Positions 9,406-20,028 of a stretch of 64,000 nucleotides of DNA are shown piece by piece. A program made the position numbers and the translations under genes. Numbering within the stretch: position 1 is the first letter of the stretch; each line of letters starts with the position of its first letter. Source of the stretch: SAR92 clade bacterium H455 (GTDB lineage: Bacteria > Pseudomonadota > Gammaproteobacteria > Pseudomonadales > Porticoccaceae); contig CP103416.1 in NCBI GenBank assembly GCA_024802545.1, positions 1,736,001-1,800,000 of the forward strand. The letters run 5' to 3'. Below the pieces are notes generated by a model, which saw only the letters and a program-made list of their open reading frames with translations, was not told the DNA's origin and made no database searches.

Positions 9406-9885
9406 ATGATGAAATCCACTCCCGATCTCTGCGACCAGTACCCGGACTTGATTCAAGTGGTTGCTCCCATGTTCAAAAACTATGGCGGTCGCGAGAGTTT
9501 TGGCGGCGAAATCGTCACGGTGAAGTGCTTCGAAGATAACAGCTGCGTTAAACAGCTAGTGGGTAGTCAGGGTCAGGGTAGAGTAATGGTTGTGGATGGC
9601 GGTGGCTCAATGCGCCGCGCCTGCCTCGGCGATATGTTAGCTGAAAAGGCCGCCGTGAATGGCTGGAGCGGGTTGATTATCTATGGCTGTATTCGCGATG
9701 TGGATGAGATTATGGCTACTGATATTGGTGTTCAGGCTCTGGGCACCCATCCGATGAAAACGGCAAAAAAAGGAATTGGCGAGACACAAATCCCTGTGAC
9801 TTTTGGCGGCGTGAGCTTTAATCCGGGGCATTATGTCTACGCCGACAACAACGGTATTGTTGTGGCCTCCGAGCAGCTTCTCTAG
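9406..9885 (+). CDS. rraA: RraA-family protein (RNase E inhibitor or oxaloacetate decarboxylase/HMG aldolase)
   Basis: The 159-residue protein has the RraA signature [14 protein letters not shown] followed by [17 protein letters not shown], and C-terminal [19 protein letters not shown]. coli RraA binds RNase E and lacks metal-dependent catalysis; as I recall it has Gln where this protein has Asp98. The Arg97-Asp98-x-x-Glu101 arrangement here matches the motif of catalytic 4-hydroxy-4-methyl-2-oxoglutarate aldolases, which also decarboxylate oxaloacetate. Location 9 bp behind malate synthase makes a metabolic role plausible. Two consecutive ATG codons (9406, 9409) are possible starts. The family call is secure; which function applies is not. 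Confidence 0.85.
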   Translation: MMKSTPDLCDQYPDLIQVVAPMFKNYGGRESFGGEIVTVKCFEDNSCVKQLVGSQGQGRVMVVDGGGSMRRACLGDMLAEKAAVNGWSGLIIYGCIRDVDEIMATDIGVQALGTHPMKTAKKGIGETQIPVTFGGVSFNPGHYVYADNNGIVVASEQLL

Positions 9886-9920
9886 GCTGCCTATCTAGAT
9901 GGCTTCTCTAAACGACGCCT

Positions 9921-10358
9921 CTAAATCAATTCAAGTTTCATAGCTATATGGGGCATACCCGCATCGAAAAATTCCTCGCCGTAACGGATAAACCCCAGAC
10001 CGCTGTAAAACGGTAGAGCAGTCAACTGGGCATGGAGGAATAACTCAGGCAGTTGCTCTGCCGCGGCGGTTTTGATTACCGCTCGCATAATGGCATCGCC
10101 AATACCGCGCCTGCGGTTGGGCTTGAGCACCGCCATACGGCCAAAGTGGCCATCAGCTAGCAAGCGGCCGGTGCCAACCGGTCTATTATCGCTGTCGTAG
10201 GCAAGCCAGTGAATGCACCCTGGGTCTAAGCCATCAAAATCCAGTTCGTAAGGAACCTGCTGTTCTTCGACAAATACCAGGCTGCGAATTTGTTTGATCT
10301 CTTTCACACTGGCCTGCCAACTTGTTTTCTCGACGCGGATTGGGAGTTTACTCTGCAT
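9921..10358 (-). CDS. GNAT-family N-acetyltransferase
   Basis: A single GNAT domain of the ElaA/YjcF type: EQQVPYELDFDGLD at the N-terminal side, then GTGRLL and the acetyl-CoA pyrophosphate loop RMAVLKPNRRRGIGDAIM, and LHAQLTALPFYSGLGF near the C-terminus. The open frame extends 42 codons further upstream, but that stretch has no similarity to the family and runs through a 13-bp tandem repeat. ATG 10358 (MQSKLPIRVEKTSW) is therefore preferred. It converges on the rraA gene. The acceptor substrate is unknown. Confidence 0.8.
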   Translation of the reverse strand: MQSKLPIRVEKTSWQASVKEIKQIRSLVFVEEQQVPYELDFDGLDPGCIHWLAYDSDNRPVGTGRLLADGHFGRMAVLKPNRRRGIGDAIMRAVIKTAAAEQLPELFLHAQLTALPFYSGLGFIRYGEEFFDAGMPHIAMKLELI

Positions 10359-10364
10359 AGTTAG

Positions 10365-10403
10365 CCTGTAAATATAGCTTGTAAATATAGCTTGTAAATA
10401 TAG
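10365..10403. repeat. Three tandem copies of a 13-bp unit
   Basis: The unit CTTGTAAATATAG occurs three times end to end (10365-10377 with one change, 10378-10390, 10391-10403). It lies immediately upstream of the chosen GNAT start on the minus strand. The spacing between that start and any upstream promoter would change with repeat number. Confidence 0.85.
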
Positions 10404-10590
10404 TCTCTTTGGTAACTGGTCAACAACGGCGCTAACAGTAATCGATCTGGCTCTGAATTTCATGCTGAGCAATACCAAAGCCAATAAGGCCTAAGCATCT
10501 TTAAAATAACGACAAAAGATTGCCTTCTGCAGCCGAATCAGAAAAGATGCAGCATGATTGTATCCACGGCCCAATGAGAGATTAATTTGC

Positions 10591-12378
10591 ATGATAAAGA
10601 ATCTATTTAAACCCGCCCATTTTGCAGTCTTGTTGCTGCTCAGCAGTGCTGCCGTAGCCAATGAAAAAGCTAGCGAGCAAGCCATTATCGATCCTAGTGC
10701 ACGCTTCCATCCAGTGCTCAGTGAGCGCGGCATGGTGGTCTCCCAAGAGATGATCGCCAGTCAGGTGGGCGCCGATATTTTAGCTGCTGGTGGCAATGCC
10801 GTTGATGCGGCTGTGGCGACCGGCTTTGCTCTGGCAGTGACTTTGCCCCGCGCGGGCAACCTCGGCGGTGGTGGATTTATGCTAGTGCATTTGGCGGAAG
10901 AGAATAAAACCATCGCTATCGACTATCGTGAAATGGCGCCAGCTTCTGCCTCCAAAGATATGTTCCTCGATGCCGAGGGCGATGTGGATAACAGTAAAGC
11001 GCGCTTTAGCATTCAGTCCTCAGGTGTACCGGGAACGGTTGCCGGTTTGCTACATGCACTGGACAGCTATGGCACTATGAGTCTAAAGCAGGTGTTAACA
11101 CCTGCGATCAAGTTGGCTGGTGATGGTTTCCGGATATCTTTTGACCTCTCTTCGTCGCTGCAGGCGCGCCAGAAAACCCTGCACAAAAACGCTGCCTCTA
11201 AAGCCTACTTTTATAAGGCGGATGGTTCTGGCTACCAATACGGCGAGACACTGGCACAAAAAGATCTTGCTGCGACCCTTGGTCGCATTGCCAAGAACGG
11301 TCGCAGTGGATTTTATCAGGGCAAAACCGCGGAGCTTATGGTTGCTGAGATGCAGCGCAGTGGCGGCTTAATCAGTTATAAGGACCTGGCCAACTATCAG
11401 GTTGTTGAGCGCGAGCCGGTCTGTGGTGACTATCGCGGCAACTCTGTTTGTGCCATGCCGCCACCATCCTCTGGCGGCGTGCATCTGGTGCAGATGTTGA
11501 ATATTCTCGAGGGGTGGGATTTGTCGTCTCTGGGTCATAACAGTGCGGCTTATATCCATCGCCTGGTTGAATCCATGCGCAGAGCTTATGCGGATCGCAG
11601 TAGCTACCTAGGTGATCCAGACTTTTTTCCCGTGCCTGTGGCCGAGCTGACAGATAAAAAATATGCCGCCAGCTTGCGTCAACAAATCAATTTAGAGGAA
11701 GCCAGCCGTTCCGCCGATATTGGTCCCGGACTCAATGGCAATACCGCGGGCAATGAGAGCACCGAGACCACGCATTTTAGTGCCTGGGATCAGTGGGGCA
11801 ATGTAGTGAGCAATACCTACACCCTCAACTTTTCCTACGGCAGTGGTATTTCTGTTGCTGGGGCAGGCTTTCTGCTGAACAACGAGATGGATGATTTCTC
11901 CGCCAAGCCGGGTTCACCTAATGGCTATGGTCTGGTGGGAGGCGTAGCCAATGCTATAGAGCCAGGTAAGCGACCGCTGTCATCTATGACACCCACCATT
12001 GTTTTCGACGCTACTGGCGCGCCTATGCTGGCTACCGGCAGTCCTGGTGGCAGTACCATAATTACAATTGTGATGCAGATGGTGTTGAATCATATCGATT
12101 TTGAGATGAATGTAGCTGAAGCCACTGCGGCGCCGCGCATTCACCATCAATGGCTACCGGACATGGTGTTCTATGAGTCAGGGGTGTCTGCAGATACATT
12201 GCAGCTGCTGCGAGACATGGGCCACCAGTTAAAAGATAAAACCAGCCGTCTCGGCGCGACCCAAAGTATTCAAGCTGGTGTCACTGGTACTGCGGTTTAC
12301 GGAGCCGCCGATTATCGTCGCGATGGGTCCGGTGCGGCGATTCCTGCCCTCAACAGCAAAGCAGTAGGCGAAAAGTAG
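10591..12378 (+). CDS. ggt: Gamma-glutamyltransferase (periplasmic)
   Basis: Hydrolyses or transfers the gamma-glutamyl group of glutathione and similar peptides in the periplasm. The precursor has a signal peptide (residues 1-23, ending AAVAN) and is expected to self-cleave. The nucleophile is Thr393 of the TTHFS motif, separating the large and small subunits. The GSPGGSTIIT motif of the substrate pocket and the N-terminal GGNAVDAAVATGFALAVT region are present. ATG 10591 is preferred over an upstream in-frame ATG because it directly starts the signal peptide and has GAGAG upstream. It stands alone and converges on roxA. Confidence 0.95.
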   Translation: MIKNLFKPAHFAVLLLLSSAAVANEKASEQAIIDPSARFHPVLSERGMVVSQEMIASQVGADILAAGGNAVDAAVATGFALAVTLPRAGNLGGGGFMLVHLAEENKTIAIDYREMAPASASKDMFLDAEGDVDNSKARFSIQSSGVPGTVAGLLHALDSYGTMSLKQVLTPAIKLAGDGFRISFDLSSSLQARQKTLHKNAASKAYFYKADGSGYQYGETLAQKDLAATLGRIAKNGRSGFYQGKTAELMVAEMQRSGGLISYKDLANYQVVEREPVCGDYRGNSVCAMPPPSSGGVHLVQMLNILEGWDLSSLGHNSAAYIHRLVESMRRAYADRSSYLGDPDFFPVPVAELTDKKYAASLRQQINLEEASRSADIGPGLNGNTAGNESTETTHFSAWDQWGNVVSNTYTLNFSYGSGISVAGAGFLLNNEMDDFSAKPGSPNGYGLVGGVANAIEPGKRPLSSMTPTIVFDATGAPMLATGSPGGSTIITIVMQMVLNHIDFEMNVAEATAAPRIHHQWLPDMVFYESGVSADTLQLLRDMGHQLKDKTSRLGATQSIQAGVTGTAVYGAADYRRDGSGAAIPALNSKAVGEK

Positions 12379-12408
12379 CAGAGAGGTAGTCGAGAAGCAG
12401 CTGCGCAG

Positions 12409-13350
12409 CTATTGTTTAAGACCATTCTCATAGTGGCTGATGCTGCCATCTGCATTGCGTAGATCGGCAGTGCGCTGCTCACCTGTTTCATCCACTAGCA
12501 TCTGATATTTGGGTGTGGTCATAAAGATCGCAAACCACTCTGCCAATAATTTATCGTCATCCAATGTTTCCAGTATCAACTTCTTCGCCTGAGCTACATA
12601 GGCTTCGGGTATAGGTCCCTGTGCGGATTCTGGAGTCAATGGGGGATCAATCAGATAGCGCGGCGCTGGGCCACGGCTAAGCAGTTCAGTGGCCAGATCA
12701 TCGAGCATTTCGGTAGCGGCAGGGGATCTAAAGCCTACGGAGAAGGTTGTGCAAGCACCTATAGCAACGCCGTGGTGAGCGATCTGGGGCGGCAGATACA
12801 ACATATCCCCTGGTTCTAGCACCCACTCATCAGTGGGCGCAAAATCAGCCAGTATTTTAAGGTCTGTATTCTCTACCAGAACCGTGTGTTCATCGCAGTG
12901 CTGGCCAATCTGCCAGCGGCGCTTGCCAGCACCCTGAAGTAAAAACACATCATAGTAATCAAAGTGCGGGCCGACACTACCGCCGTCTTCGGCGTAGCTG
13001 ACCATAATGTCATCTAGGCGCCAGGAGGGCAGGAAGTCGAATTTACAGAGTAGTTCAGCGACCTCAGGAACCCAGAGATCAACTGCTTGAACCAGCAATG
13101 TCCACTGGCTTTCTGGAAGAGTGGCAAAGCGCTCTTCATCGAAGGGGCCGTGTTCAAGCTTCCAGTCACTGCCAACCACCAGGCGTGATTCAACCTCAGC
13201 TTCGAGGGCCATACCGGCCAGTTCGTCACCATCAATAGGTGGCTCAAAGTTGGGGATAGCGCCGCGAATTAATAATGGCTTTTTTTGCCAGTAATTGGCT
13301 AAAAAGTCTGTTGTACTGATCTCGCCGAGAACACTCTGAAGTGAATCCAT
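12409..13350 (-). CDS. roxA: Ribosomal protein uL16 arginine hydroxylase RoxA (YcfD), cupin/JmjC family
   Basis: A 2-oxoglutarate- and Fe(II)-dependent oxygenase; the E. coli homologue hydroxylates an arginine of ribosomal protein L16. The start MDSLQSVLGE and segment YWQKKPLLIRGA are typical. The iron ligands are the HFD pair in GPHFDYYDVF and the distal His in PPQIAHHG. The C-terminal winged-helix region follows to residue 313. The start lies 4 bp after the purB stop, so translation is probably coupled to purB. An open frame 11 codons longer exists but overlaps purB and lacks support. Confidence 0.9.
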   Translation of the reverse strand: MDSLQSVLGEISTTDFLANYWQKKPLLIRGAIPNFEPPIDGDELAGMALEAEVESRLVVGSDWKLEHGPFDEERFATLPESQWTLLVQAVDLWVPEVAELLCKFDFLPSWRLDDIMVSYAEDGGSVGPHFDYYDVFLLQGAGKRRWQIGQHCDEHTVLVENTDLKILADFAPTDEWVLEPGDMLYLPPQIAHHGVAIGACTTFSVGFRSPAATEMLDDLATELLSRGPAPRYLIDPPLTPESAQGPIPEAYVAQAKKLILETLDDDKLLAEWFAIFMTTPKYQMLVDETGEQRTADLRNADGSISHYENGLKQ

Positions 13351-13354
13351 AAGT

Positions 13355-14755
<1,401 letters not shown>

Positions 14756-14838
14756 TTAAGCCGCGTATGATAGCGGAATCACTGTGGGATTTCAGATTAT
14801 TTACGCCCCAGTGATTGAGGCGCGGGGATTGGACTGGT

Positions 14839-15456
14839 CTAGTTTTGCAGCGCTCGGATCAGGGCTTTGCGATAGATTACCAGGTGATATCGCTTGCCGC
14901 CTAATTGACGCCACAGGAAGGCACTTCTGACAGCGGCAAACAGCAGACAGCGAATACGCTCGGCAATACCGGGCTGCTGTAGATAAATCGGATTGCCCTT
15001 GACCTGAATACGCTGGCGCAATGTGCTGATGGTCTGCTGATAAAGCCCAGCAATATTGGCAAAGACATTGTCGTGAATAAGCGAAAAACGTTCGGCTTGT
15101 CGGGTAGCGTTGTCTATACCCTCGGCAATATTTTTCAACATTACCGGGCGACTATTCAGCTGCCGTTCAATGCTTAAAATCGAGATGCCGTAAACCAAGA
15201 TAATGCTGCTGAAAAGGTCGTTGCCCTTATGCTCGCCGAGCAATAGCGTCATTGCGGCTACACCGGTTTGCAGATTTTCCTCTGACCCATAGAGATCGAC
15301 TAAAGACTCTGGATCTTGATTGAGTAGGGCGCCGATACAAACTTCCATCTCTTCGGTGGAAGCTTCGCCGGTATTAGCCAGCTGGTCCACTAGATGGCAG
15401 GCTTGAAACACTGCTGCCAGAGCCATGGCTTGGTCGTGAGTCGGCTTAGCAAACAT
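14839..15456 (-). CDS. hflD: HflD homologue (high-frequency lysogenization regulator family)
   Basis: A 205-residue helical protein of the HflD/YcfC family, in E. coli a membrane-associated protein that sequesters the lambda CII activator. Its host function is unclear. Family features are the N-terminal [22 protein letters not shown] and the C-terminal [25 protein letters not shown] 15456 is preferred over an upstream TTG/GTG frame because a GGAGG ribosome-binding site precedes it by 6 nt. It overlaps the mnmA 3' end by 11 bp. Placement between mnmA and purB exactly matches E. coli. Confidence 0.9.
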   Translation of the reverse strand: MFAKPTHDQAMALAAVFQACHLVDQLANTGEASTEEMEVCIGALLNQDPESLVDLYGSEENLQTGVAAMTLLLGEHKGNDLFSSIILVYGISILSIERQLNSRPVMLKNIAEGIDNATRQAERFSLIHDNVFANIAGLYQQTISTLRQRIQVKGNPIYLQQPGIAERIRCLLFAAVRSAFLWRQLGGKRYHLVIYRKALIRALQN

Positions 15457-16558
15457 CAGCGGCCTCCATTTGACCATTCCAAGTCGCTTCAATAGTGCCA
15501 CCACCAAGACAGTGATCGCCTTGATAAAAGACCACTGACTGGCCTGGAGTTATAGCTCGCTGAGGCTGCTCAAACTGCACTTCACAGCCAGTGGCTGTGG
15601 GCGTCACCAAACATTGTTGATCTGGCTGACGGTATCGCGCTTTGGCCATGCAGGTAAAGCGAGAGGAGGGCCTGCCATTGATCCAGTTAATACCCTCAGC
15701 GCGCAGATGATCAGTGAATAATAATGGATGCTGAGCTCCCTGTCCCACCACCAGACGATTGCTTGTTAGGTCTTTTTGCAATGTGTACCAGGGTTCGTCT
15801 GGGCTGTTCTTGACGCCGCCAATTCCGAGGCCCTGACGCTGGCCGATGGTATAGAACATCAAACCCTGATGTTCACCAATCACCAGTCCTTCAGGTGTGA
15901 CCATCTCGCCTGGCTGTGCCGGAATATACTGTTCGAGGAAATCTTTAAAGCGACGCTCGCCAATAAAACAGATGCCGGTGCTGTCTTTTTTTGTCGAAGT
16001 AACAAAGCCATGTTCTTCGGCAATACGACGCACCTCAGGCTTTTCCAATTCGCCCACAGGAAATAGTGATTTAGCAAAGGCGCTCTGTTCCACTGCATGG
16101 AGGAAGTAACTCTGATCTTTGTTGCTGTCGAGGCCCTTTAACAGTTGGGTCTGACCATCGACCTCCGCAAGACGAGTGTAATGGCCGGTGGCAATAGCGT
16201 CAGCACCGAGAATTTGGGCGTAGTCGAGAAACACCTTAAATTTGATTTCACGGTTACAGAGAATGTCGGGGTTGGGTGTGCGGCCGGCACGGTATTCTTC
16301 GAGGAAGTGTTCGAAGACATTGTCCCAGTAGTCGGCGGCAAAGTTTGCTGTATGCAATGTAATACCAAGCTTGTCGCAAACCTGTTGAGCATCCGCCAGA
16401 TCAGCTTTAGCGGTGCAGTATTCGGTCTCGTCGTCTTCATCCCAGTTCTTCATAAACAGGCCTTCAACGCTGTAACCCTGCTCAATTAAAAGCAGCGCTG
16501 CGACGGAGGAGTCGACACCACCAGACATGCCGACTATGACTTTTTCTACTTTGCTCAT
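15446..16558 (-). CDS. mnmA: tRNA-specific 2-thiouridylase MnmA
   Basis: Inserts sulfur at C2 of the wobble uridine in tRNA for Lys, Glu and Gln. The ATP-binding PP-loop [15 protein letters not shown] is at residues 9-23. The two catalytic cysteines are present in [12 protein letters not shown] and [12 protein letters not shown]. The 370 residues match the family. It is the third gene of the conserved rluE-nudJ-mnmA-hflD-purB-roxA run. Confidence 0.97.
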   Translation of the reverse strand: MSKVEKVIVGMSGGVDSSVAALLLIEQGYSVEGLFMKNWDEDDETEYCTAKADLADAQQVCDKLGITLHTANFAADYWDNVFEHFLEEYRAGRTPNPDILCNREIKFKVFLDYAQILGADAIATGHYTRLAEVDGQTQLLKGLDSNKDQSYFLHAVEQSAFAKSLFPVGELEKPEVRRIAEEHGFVTSTKKDSTGICFIGERRFKDFLEQYIPAQPGEMVTPEGLVIGEHQGLMFYTIGQRQGLGIGGVKNSPDEPWYTLQKDLTSNRLVVGQGAQHPLLFTDHLRAEGINWINGRPSSRFTCMAKARYRQPDQQCLVTPTATGCEVQFEQPQRAITPGQSVVFYQGDHCLGGGTIEATWNGQMEAADVC

Positions 16559-16615
16559 GGTTTACCAAGTAAATAACGGGGGAATCAATCTAGACGTCTA
16601 CTATCTAGCCAAACA

Positions 16616-17062
16616 CTATAAAGCGTTGCGAAATATTTCCATAGGGAAAATGCGCTTGGCCAGGTAATCATCAAGGCAGCTTATGACGCCGGGGCTGCGC
16701 AGCTGGTCGAGGTTCTGCTGAATCTCGTCGTAGCTCATCCACAGGGCATAATCTATATCCGAATCAATCACTGCATCAGCGTCAAACTCGAGCGCCTCGG
16801 CGGCAAAGGCTAAGCGATAGTAGGTGATGCCACTGGTCTCATTAAAAGAGGTTAAGAAGCCGAGAAAGCCAGTTAGTTTCACATGCCAGCCAGTCTCTTC
16901 AAAGGTTTCACGAATAGCGGCGGCCTGTATCTCCTCTCCGGGCTCCACATGGCCCGCAGGTTGATTGATCACCTGACGGCCAAATTTAGTTTCTTTGACC
17001 ATCAAAAACTCACCCTCGCGCTCGACAATAGTGGCCACTGTGAGATGTATTTTATTCGGCAC
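16616..17062 (-). CDS. nudJ: Nudix hydrolase NudJ-type
   Basis: A 148-residue protein with one complete Nudix box, GHVEPGEEIQAAAIRETFEE followed by TGW, which binds Mg and positions a nucleoside diphosphate substrate. The E. coli homologue at this locus hydrolyses thiamine pyrimidine diphosphate and nucleoside triphosphates. The N-terminus HLTVATIVEREGEFLMV and NQPAGHVEPGE agree with that group. The start lies 3 bp after the rluE stop, indicating coupling. The gene order (rluE, nudJ, mnmA) supports the specific name. Confidence 0.88.
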   Translation of the reverse strand: MPNKIHLTVATIVEREGEFLMVKETKFGRQVINQPAGHVEPGEEIQAAAIRETFEETGWHVKLTGFLGFLTSFNETSGITYYRLAFAAEALEFDADAVIDSDIDYALWMSYDEIQQNLDQLRSPGVISCLDDYLAKRIFPMEIFRNAL

Positions 17063-17064
17063 GT

Positions 17065-17706
17065 TTAGCGCCTCCGTTTGGCTAAAGGCATTTTATTGGC
17101 AGTTCTTTTCGAAGTACGTCTATTGGCATTGGGTCCTTTGCCAGTGGATTTTTTCGCTGCAATGCTGGCGACGGTTTCCACAAAAAACTCTCCAGGGCTA
17201 ATATCTGTGACCTTCCAGTCGCCAATTGCCGCGCGAACTAATCGCAATGTCGGCAAACCCACAGCGGCTGTCATTCGCCTAACCTGCCGATTACGGCCCT
17301 CATTAATAACCAGTTCTATCCAGCTGTCAGCGACAGTCTGCCGCTCTCTTATAGGTGGCACTCGGGGCCAAAGACTGGGCGTATGCATTAAGCGGCAGGC
17401 AACTGCAGAGGCAGGGCCATCTTTGAGCTTGACACCCTCGATCAACTCTAGGCATTGGGCCTCAGTAGCTGTGCCCTCAACCTGAGCCCAATAGGTCTTG
17501 TTGAGTTTGTATTTTGGGTTGCTAATCTGCGTTTGAAGTTGGCCGTCATCGGTTAATAAAAGTAGACCCTCAGAGTCATAATCAAGCCGTCCAGCAGGGT
17601 AGACGCCTTTGACTTTAATAAAATCGGAGAGTGTCTTTCTGTCCGCAGAATCAGTAAATTGGCTCAGGACATGAAAGGGTTTATTGAAGAGGAGTAGTTT
17701 AGACAC
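17065..17706 (-). CDS. rluE: 23S rRNA pseudouridine synthase RluE
   Basis: A RsuA/RluB/E/F-family pseudouridine synthase without an S4 domain, as in RluE, which modifies U2457 of 23S rRNA in E. coli. The catalytic loop GRLDYDSEGLLLLTDDG includes the essential Asp, and INEGRNRQVRRMTAAVG is the conserved downstream motif. A basic tail of about 30 residues rich in Lys and Arg ends the protein. It is the first gene of the operon and is divergent from icd, as in E. coli. Confidence 0.93.
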   Translation of the reverse strand: MSKLLLFNKPFHVLSQFTDSADRKTLSDFIKVKGVYPAGRLDYDSEGLLLLTDDGQLQTQISNPKYKLNKTYWAQVEGTATEAQCLELIEGVKLKDGPASAVACRLMHTPSLWPRVPPIRERQTVADSWIELVINEGRNRQVRRMTAAVGLPTLRLVRAAIGDWKVTDISPGEFFVETVASIAAKKSTGKGPNANRRTSKRTANKMPLAKRRR

Positions 17707-17745
17707 AAATTTCTCTTATTTTTAAGCATTGTAAATGAAACAGGG

Positions 17746-17776
17746 TTACAAGAAAGGGTCGAAATGATGCTAAAAT
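17746..17776 (+). promoter_or_regulatory. Probable icd promoter
   Basis: TTACAA (17746-17751), a 19-bp spacer and an extended -10 TGCTAAAAT (TAAAAT 17771-17776) precede the icd start by about 50 bp. The extended TG compensates for the long spacer. Assigned by eye. Confidence 0.4.
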
Positions 17777-17828
17777 GCCGCAAATTGGTAAATCTTTTAC
17801 AAATAACATTAACCCCGCGGAGACAATA

Positions 17829-19082
17829 ATGGGATATCAGCATATCCAGATACCCGAATCTGGTAAAAAAATAACCGTCAATTCAGACTTTTCACTTAAC
17901 GTTCCTAACAATCCTATTGTGCCTTTTATTGAAGGCGATGGCATTGGTGTAGACATTACGCCTGTAATGATCAAAGTTATCGACGCGTCGATCAAGAAAG
18001 CCTATGCCGGTGAGCGCAAGATCTCTTGGATGGAAGTATTCTGTGGTGAGAAAGCCGCTGAACTTTATGAAGGTGACTGGTTCCCAGCTGAAACATTAGA
18101 AGCTGTTAAAGAATATGCAGTCTCCATCAAGGGGCCATTGACTACACCTGTAGGCGGCGGTTTTCGCTCGTTGAACGTTGCTCTGCGTCAAGAGTTAGAC
18201 CTGTTTGTGTGTCAGCGTCCAGTGCGTTGGTTCCAGGGTGTTCCCTCTCCGGTTAAGCAGCCTAACAAAGTTGATATGTGCATCTTCCGTGAGAACTCCG
18301 AAGATATTTATGCCGGTATCGAGTGGAAGGCCGGCAGTGAAGAAGCCAACAGGGTCATCAAGTTTCTCCAAGAAGAGATGAGCGTTACTAAGATTCGTTT
18401 TGACGAGAACTGTGGTATCGGCGTTAAGCCAGTATCAGAGCAGGGTACCAAGCGCTTGGTCACTAAAGCGATTCAGTACGCCATTGATCAGAACAAGCCG
18501 TCTGTGACTATTGTTCACAAAGGCAACATCATGAAGTTCACCGAAGGGGCATTCTGCGATTGGGGCTATGAAGTCGCTCGCGAACAGTTTGATGCAAAGC
18601 CTTTAGACGGTGGCCCATGGCACGTAGTTAAGAACCCAAATACTGGTGAAGACATTGTTATTAAAGATGTGATTGCCGATGCGATGCTACAACAGATTAT
18701 CCTGCGCCCCGATGAGTACAGCGTTATTGCTACGCTGAACCTGAACGGCGACTACATCTCTGATGCACTGGCCGCTCAAGTCGGTGGTATTGGTATTGCT
18801 CCAGGCGCTAACCTATCTGACGACGTTGCTATCTTTGAAGCCACTCACGGCACAGCACCTAAGTATGCAGGTCAGGACAAGGTTAACCCTGGCTCACTGA
18901 TCCTGTCTGCTGAGATGATGTTGCGCCACATGGGTTGGAGCGAAGCTGCTGACCTAGTAATCAAAGGCATCGAAGGAGCTATCTCTGAAAAGAAAGTCAC
19001 CTATGATTTCGAGCGACTGATGGACGATGCAACATTGATGTCTTGTTCAGAGTTTGGCGATGTGATGATCGAGAATATGTAA
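17829..19082 (+). CDS. icd: NADP-dependent isocitrate dehydrogenase
   Basis: Oxidatively decarboxylates isocitrate to 2-oxoglutarate, competing with isocitrate lyase for substrate. The start [12 protein letters not shown] at ATG 17829 has a GGAG ribosome-binding site 7 nt upstream; an earlier in-frame ATG lacks support. The active-site stretch [15 protein letters not shown] contains Ser114, equivalent to E. coli Ser113, the residue phosphorylated by AceK. NADP specificity is supported by [12 protein letters not shown]. The aceK gene is not in this window, so phospho-control is possible but untested. A terminator follows 47 bp downstream. Confidence 0.97.
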   Translation: MGYQHIQIPESGKKITVNSDFSLNVPNNPIVPFIEGDGIGVDITPVMIKVIDASIKKAYAGERKISWMEVFCGEKAAELYEGDWFPAETLEAVKEYAVSIKGPLTTPVGGGFRSLNVALRQELDLFVCQRPVRWFQGVPSPVKQPNKVDMCIFRENSEDIYAGIEWKAGSEEANRVIKFLQEEMSVTKIRFDENCGIGVKPVSEQGTKRLVTKAIQYAIDQNKPSVTIVHKGNIMKFTEGAFCDWGYEVAREQFDAKPLDGGPWHVVKNPNTGEDIVIKDVIADAMLQQIILRPDEYSVIATLNLNGDYISDALAAQVGGIGIAPGANLSDDVAIFEATHGTAPKYAGQDKVNPGSLILSAEMMLRHMGWSEAADLVIKGIEGAISEKKVTYDFERLMDDATLMSCSEFGDVMIENM

Positions 19083-19128
19083 TTGCTCGCTAGCAGGGCT
19101 GTGTAATAGAGCAGTCTAGATGCATAAA

Positions 19129-19154
19129 AAACCGGCTGTGAGGCCGGTTTTTTT
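19129..19154. terminator. Terminator between icd and cspD
   Basis: Arms AAACCGGC and GCCGGTTT around loop TGTGAG, flanked by A-run and T-run, form a hairpin usable in both directions. It lies between convergent icd (+) and cspD (-). Confidence 0.9.
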
Positions 19155-19227
19155 ATACCTTTTAATTGTTTTTATCAAATACTTAGCTGAATTTCATCGT
19201 TTTCACCTAGCAACGTAAACAGCGCGC

Positions 19228-19497
19228 TTAGATATCCGACTCAGACGTTTTTGTATTCTGATTATCGCCTTTGTTTTGCGGTTTTAGTGTCTCGCCCGGG
19301 ATTATATTGACCGCGTGACGACCATTCTTGCCGTGTTCAACCTCAAAGGTAACCCGCTGAAAACATTTGAGCGTCTTGTAACCTTCCATAACAATGTTCT
19401 GATAATGAGCAAATAGCTCCCGTTCACCGTTGTCAGGCTCTATAAACCCGAATCCTCGGTCGTTACTAAACCACTTAACTTTACCTGTATCTGCCAT
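19228..19497 (-). CDS. cspD: Cold-shock-domain protein CspD
   Basis: An 89-residue nucleic-acid-binding protein with one cold-shock domain: GKVKWFSNDRGFGFI carries RNP1, and ELFAHYQNI is the CspD-style RNP2 region. The rest of the domain (GYKTLKCFQRVTFEVEHG) also resembles CspD, a stationary-phase replication inhibitor in E. coli, more than CspA. A short hydrophilic tail follows. It is divergent from clpS, the same arrangement as in E. coli and Pseudomonas, which supports the name. Confidence 0.88.
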   Translation of the reverse strand: MADTGKVKWFSNDRGFGFIEPDNGERELFAHYQNIVMEGYKTLKCFQRVTFEVEHGKNGRHAVNIIPGETLKPQNKGDNQNTKTSESDI

Positions 19498-19678
19498 GCT
19501 TCATGTCTCTCCATTTTGTTCTTTCCCATTCCGTTGTAAAAAGACAAGTTGTTACAAGCTGCGCCCACTGTAAATAGTTGAGTATCCCTGTCAAGACCGC
19601 TCATCGTTTAGCAGAACCAGCAATCTGATGTAAGATGAAACACGTAACCTAATATGTAAACTAATTGGCAAAAATTGT

Positions 19679-20023
19679 ATGAGTAACGATAAAAATTCCC
19701 CTTTTTGGCAACATGACAGCGATACTGTGGTCGAAACAGAAAGGCCGAAGCTAAAGAAGCCATCAATGTTCAAAGTAGTACTATTAAACGACGATTACAC
19801 CCCGATGGAATTTGTCGTCGAATTACTGGAAAAGTTTTTCTCCAAGACTCGCGAAAATGCTACGCGAATCATGTTAAGTATTCATACCGACGGAAAGGGC
19901 GTCTGTGGCATCTATACTAAAGATGTGGCAGAGACGAAAGCGGGCATAGTTAATCAGTATTCGAGGGACCACCAGCACCCGCTTTTATGTGAAGTAGAAC
20001 CCTGTAACGATGAAGAAGAGTAA
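19679..20023 (+). CDS. clpS: ClpS, adaptor for N-degron substrates
   Basis: A small adaptor that binds proteins with N-terminal Leu, Phe, Trp or Tyr and delivers them to ClpAP. The signature [20 protein letters not shown] (about residues 28-47) contains the Asn-Asp pair that recognises the substrate alpha-amino group. An N-terminal extension of about 25 residues, needed for handing substrates to ClpA, is present. The stop lies 5 bp before clpA, so the two form an operon. Confidence 0.97.
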   Translation: MSNDKNSPFWQHDSDTVVETERPKLKKPSMFKVVLLNDDYTPMEFVVELLEKFFSKTRENATRIMLSIHTDGKGVCGIYTKDVAETKAGIVNQYSRDHQHPLLCEVEPCNDEEE

Positions 20024-20028
20024 AGACT

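Noticed and set aside
12399-12410. Palindrome AGCTGCGCAGCT as a terminator between ggt and roxA
   Set aside because: Perfectly self-complementary but with no loop and no T-run, and it overlaps the roxA stop codon; not enough for a call.
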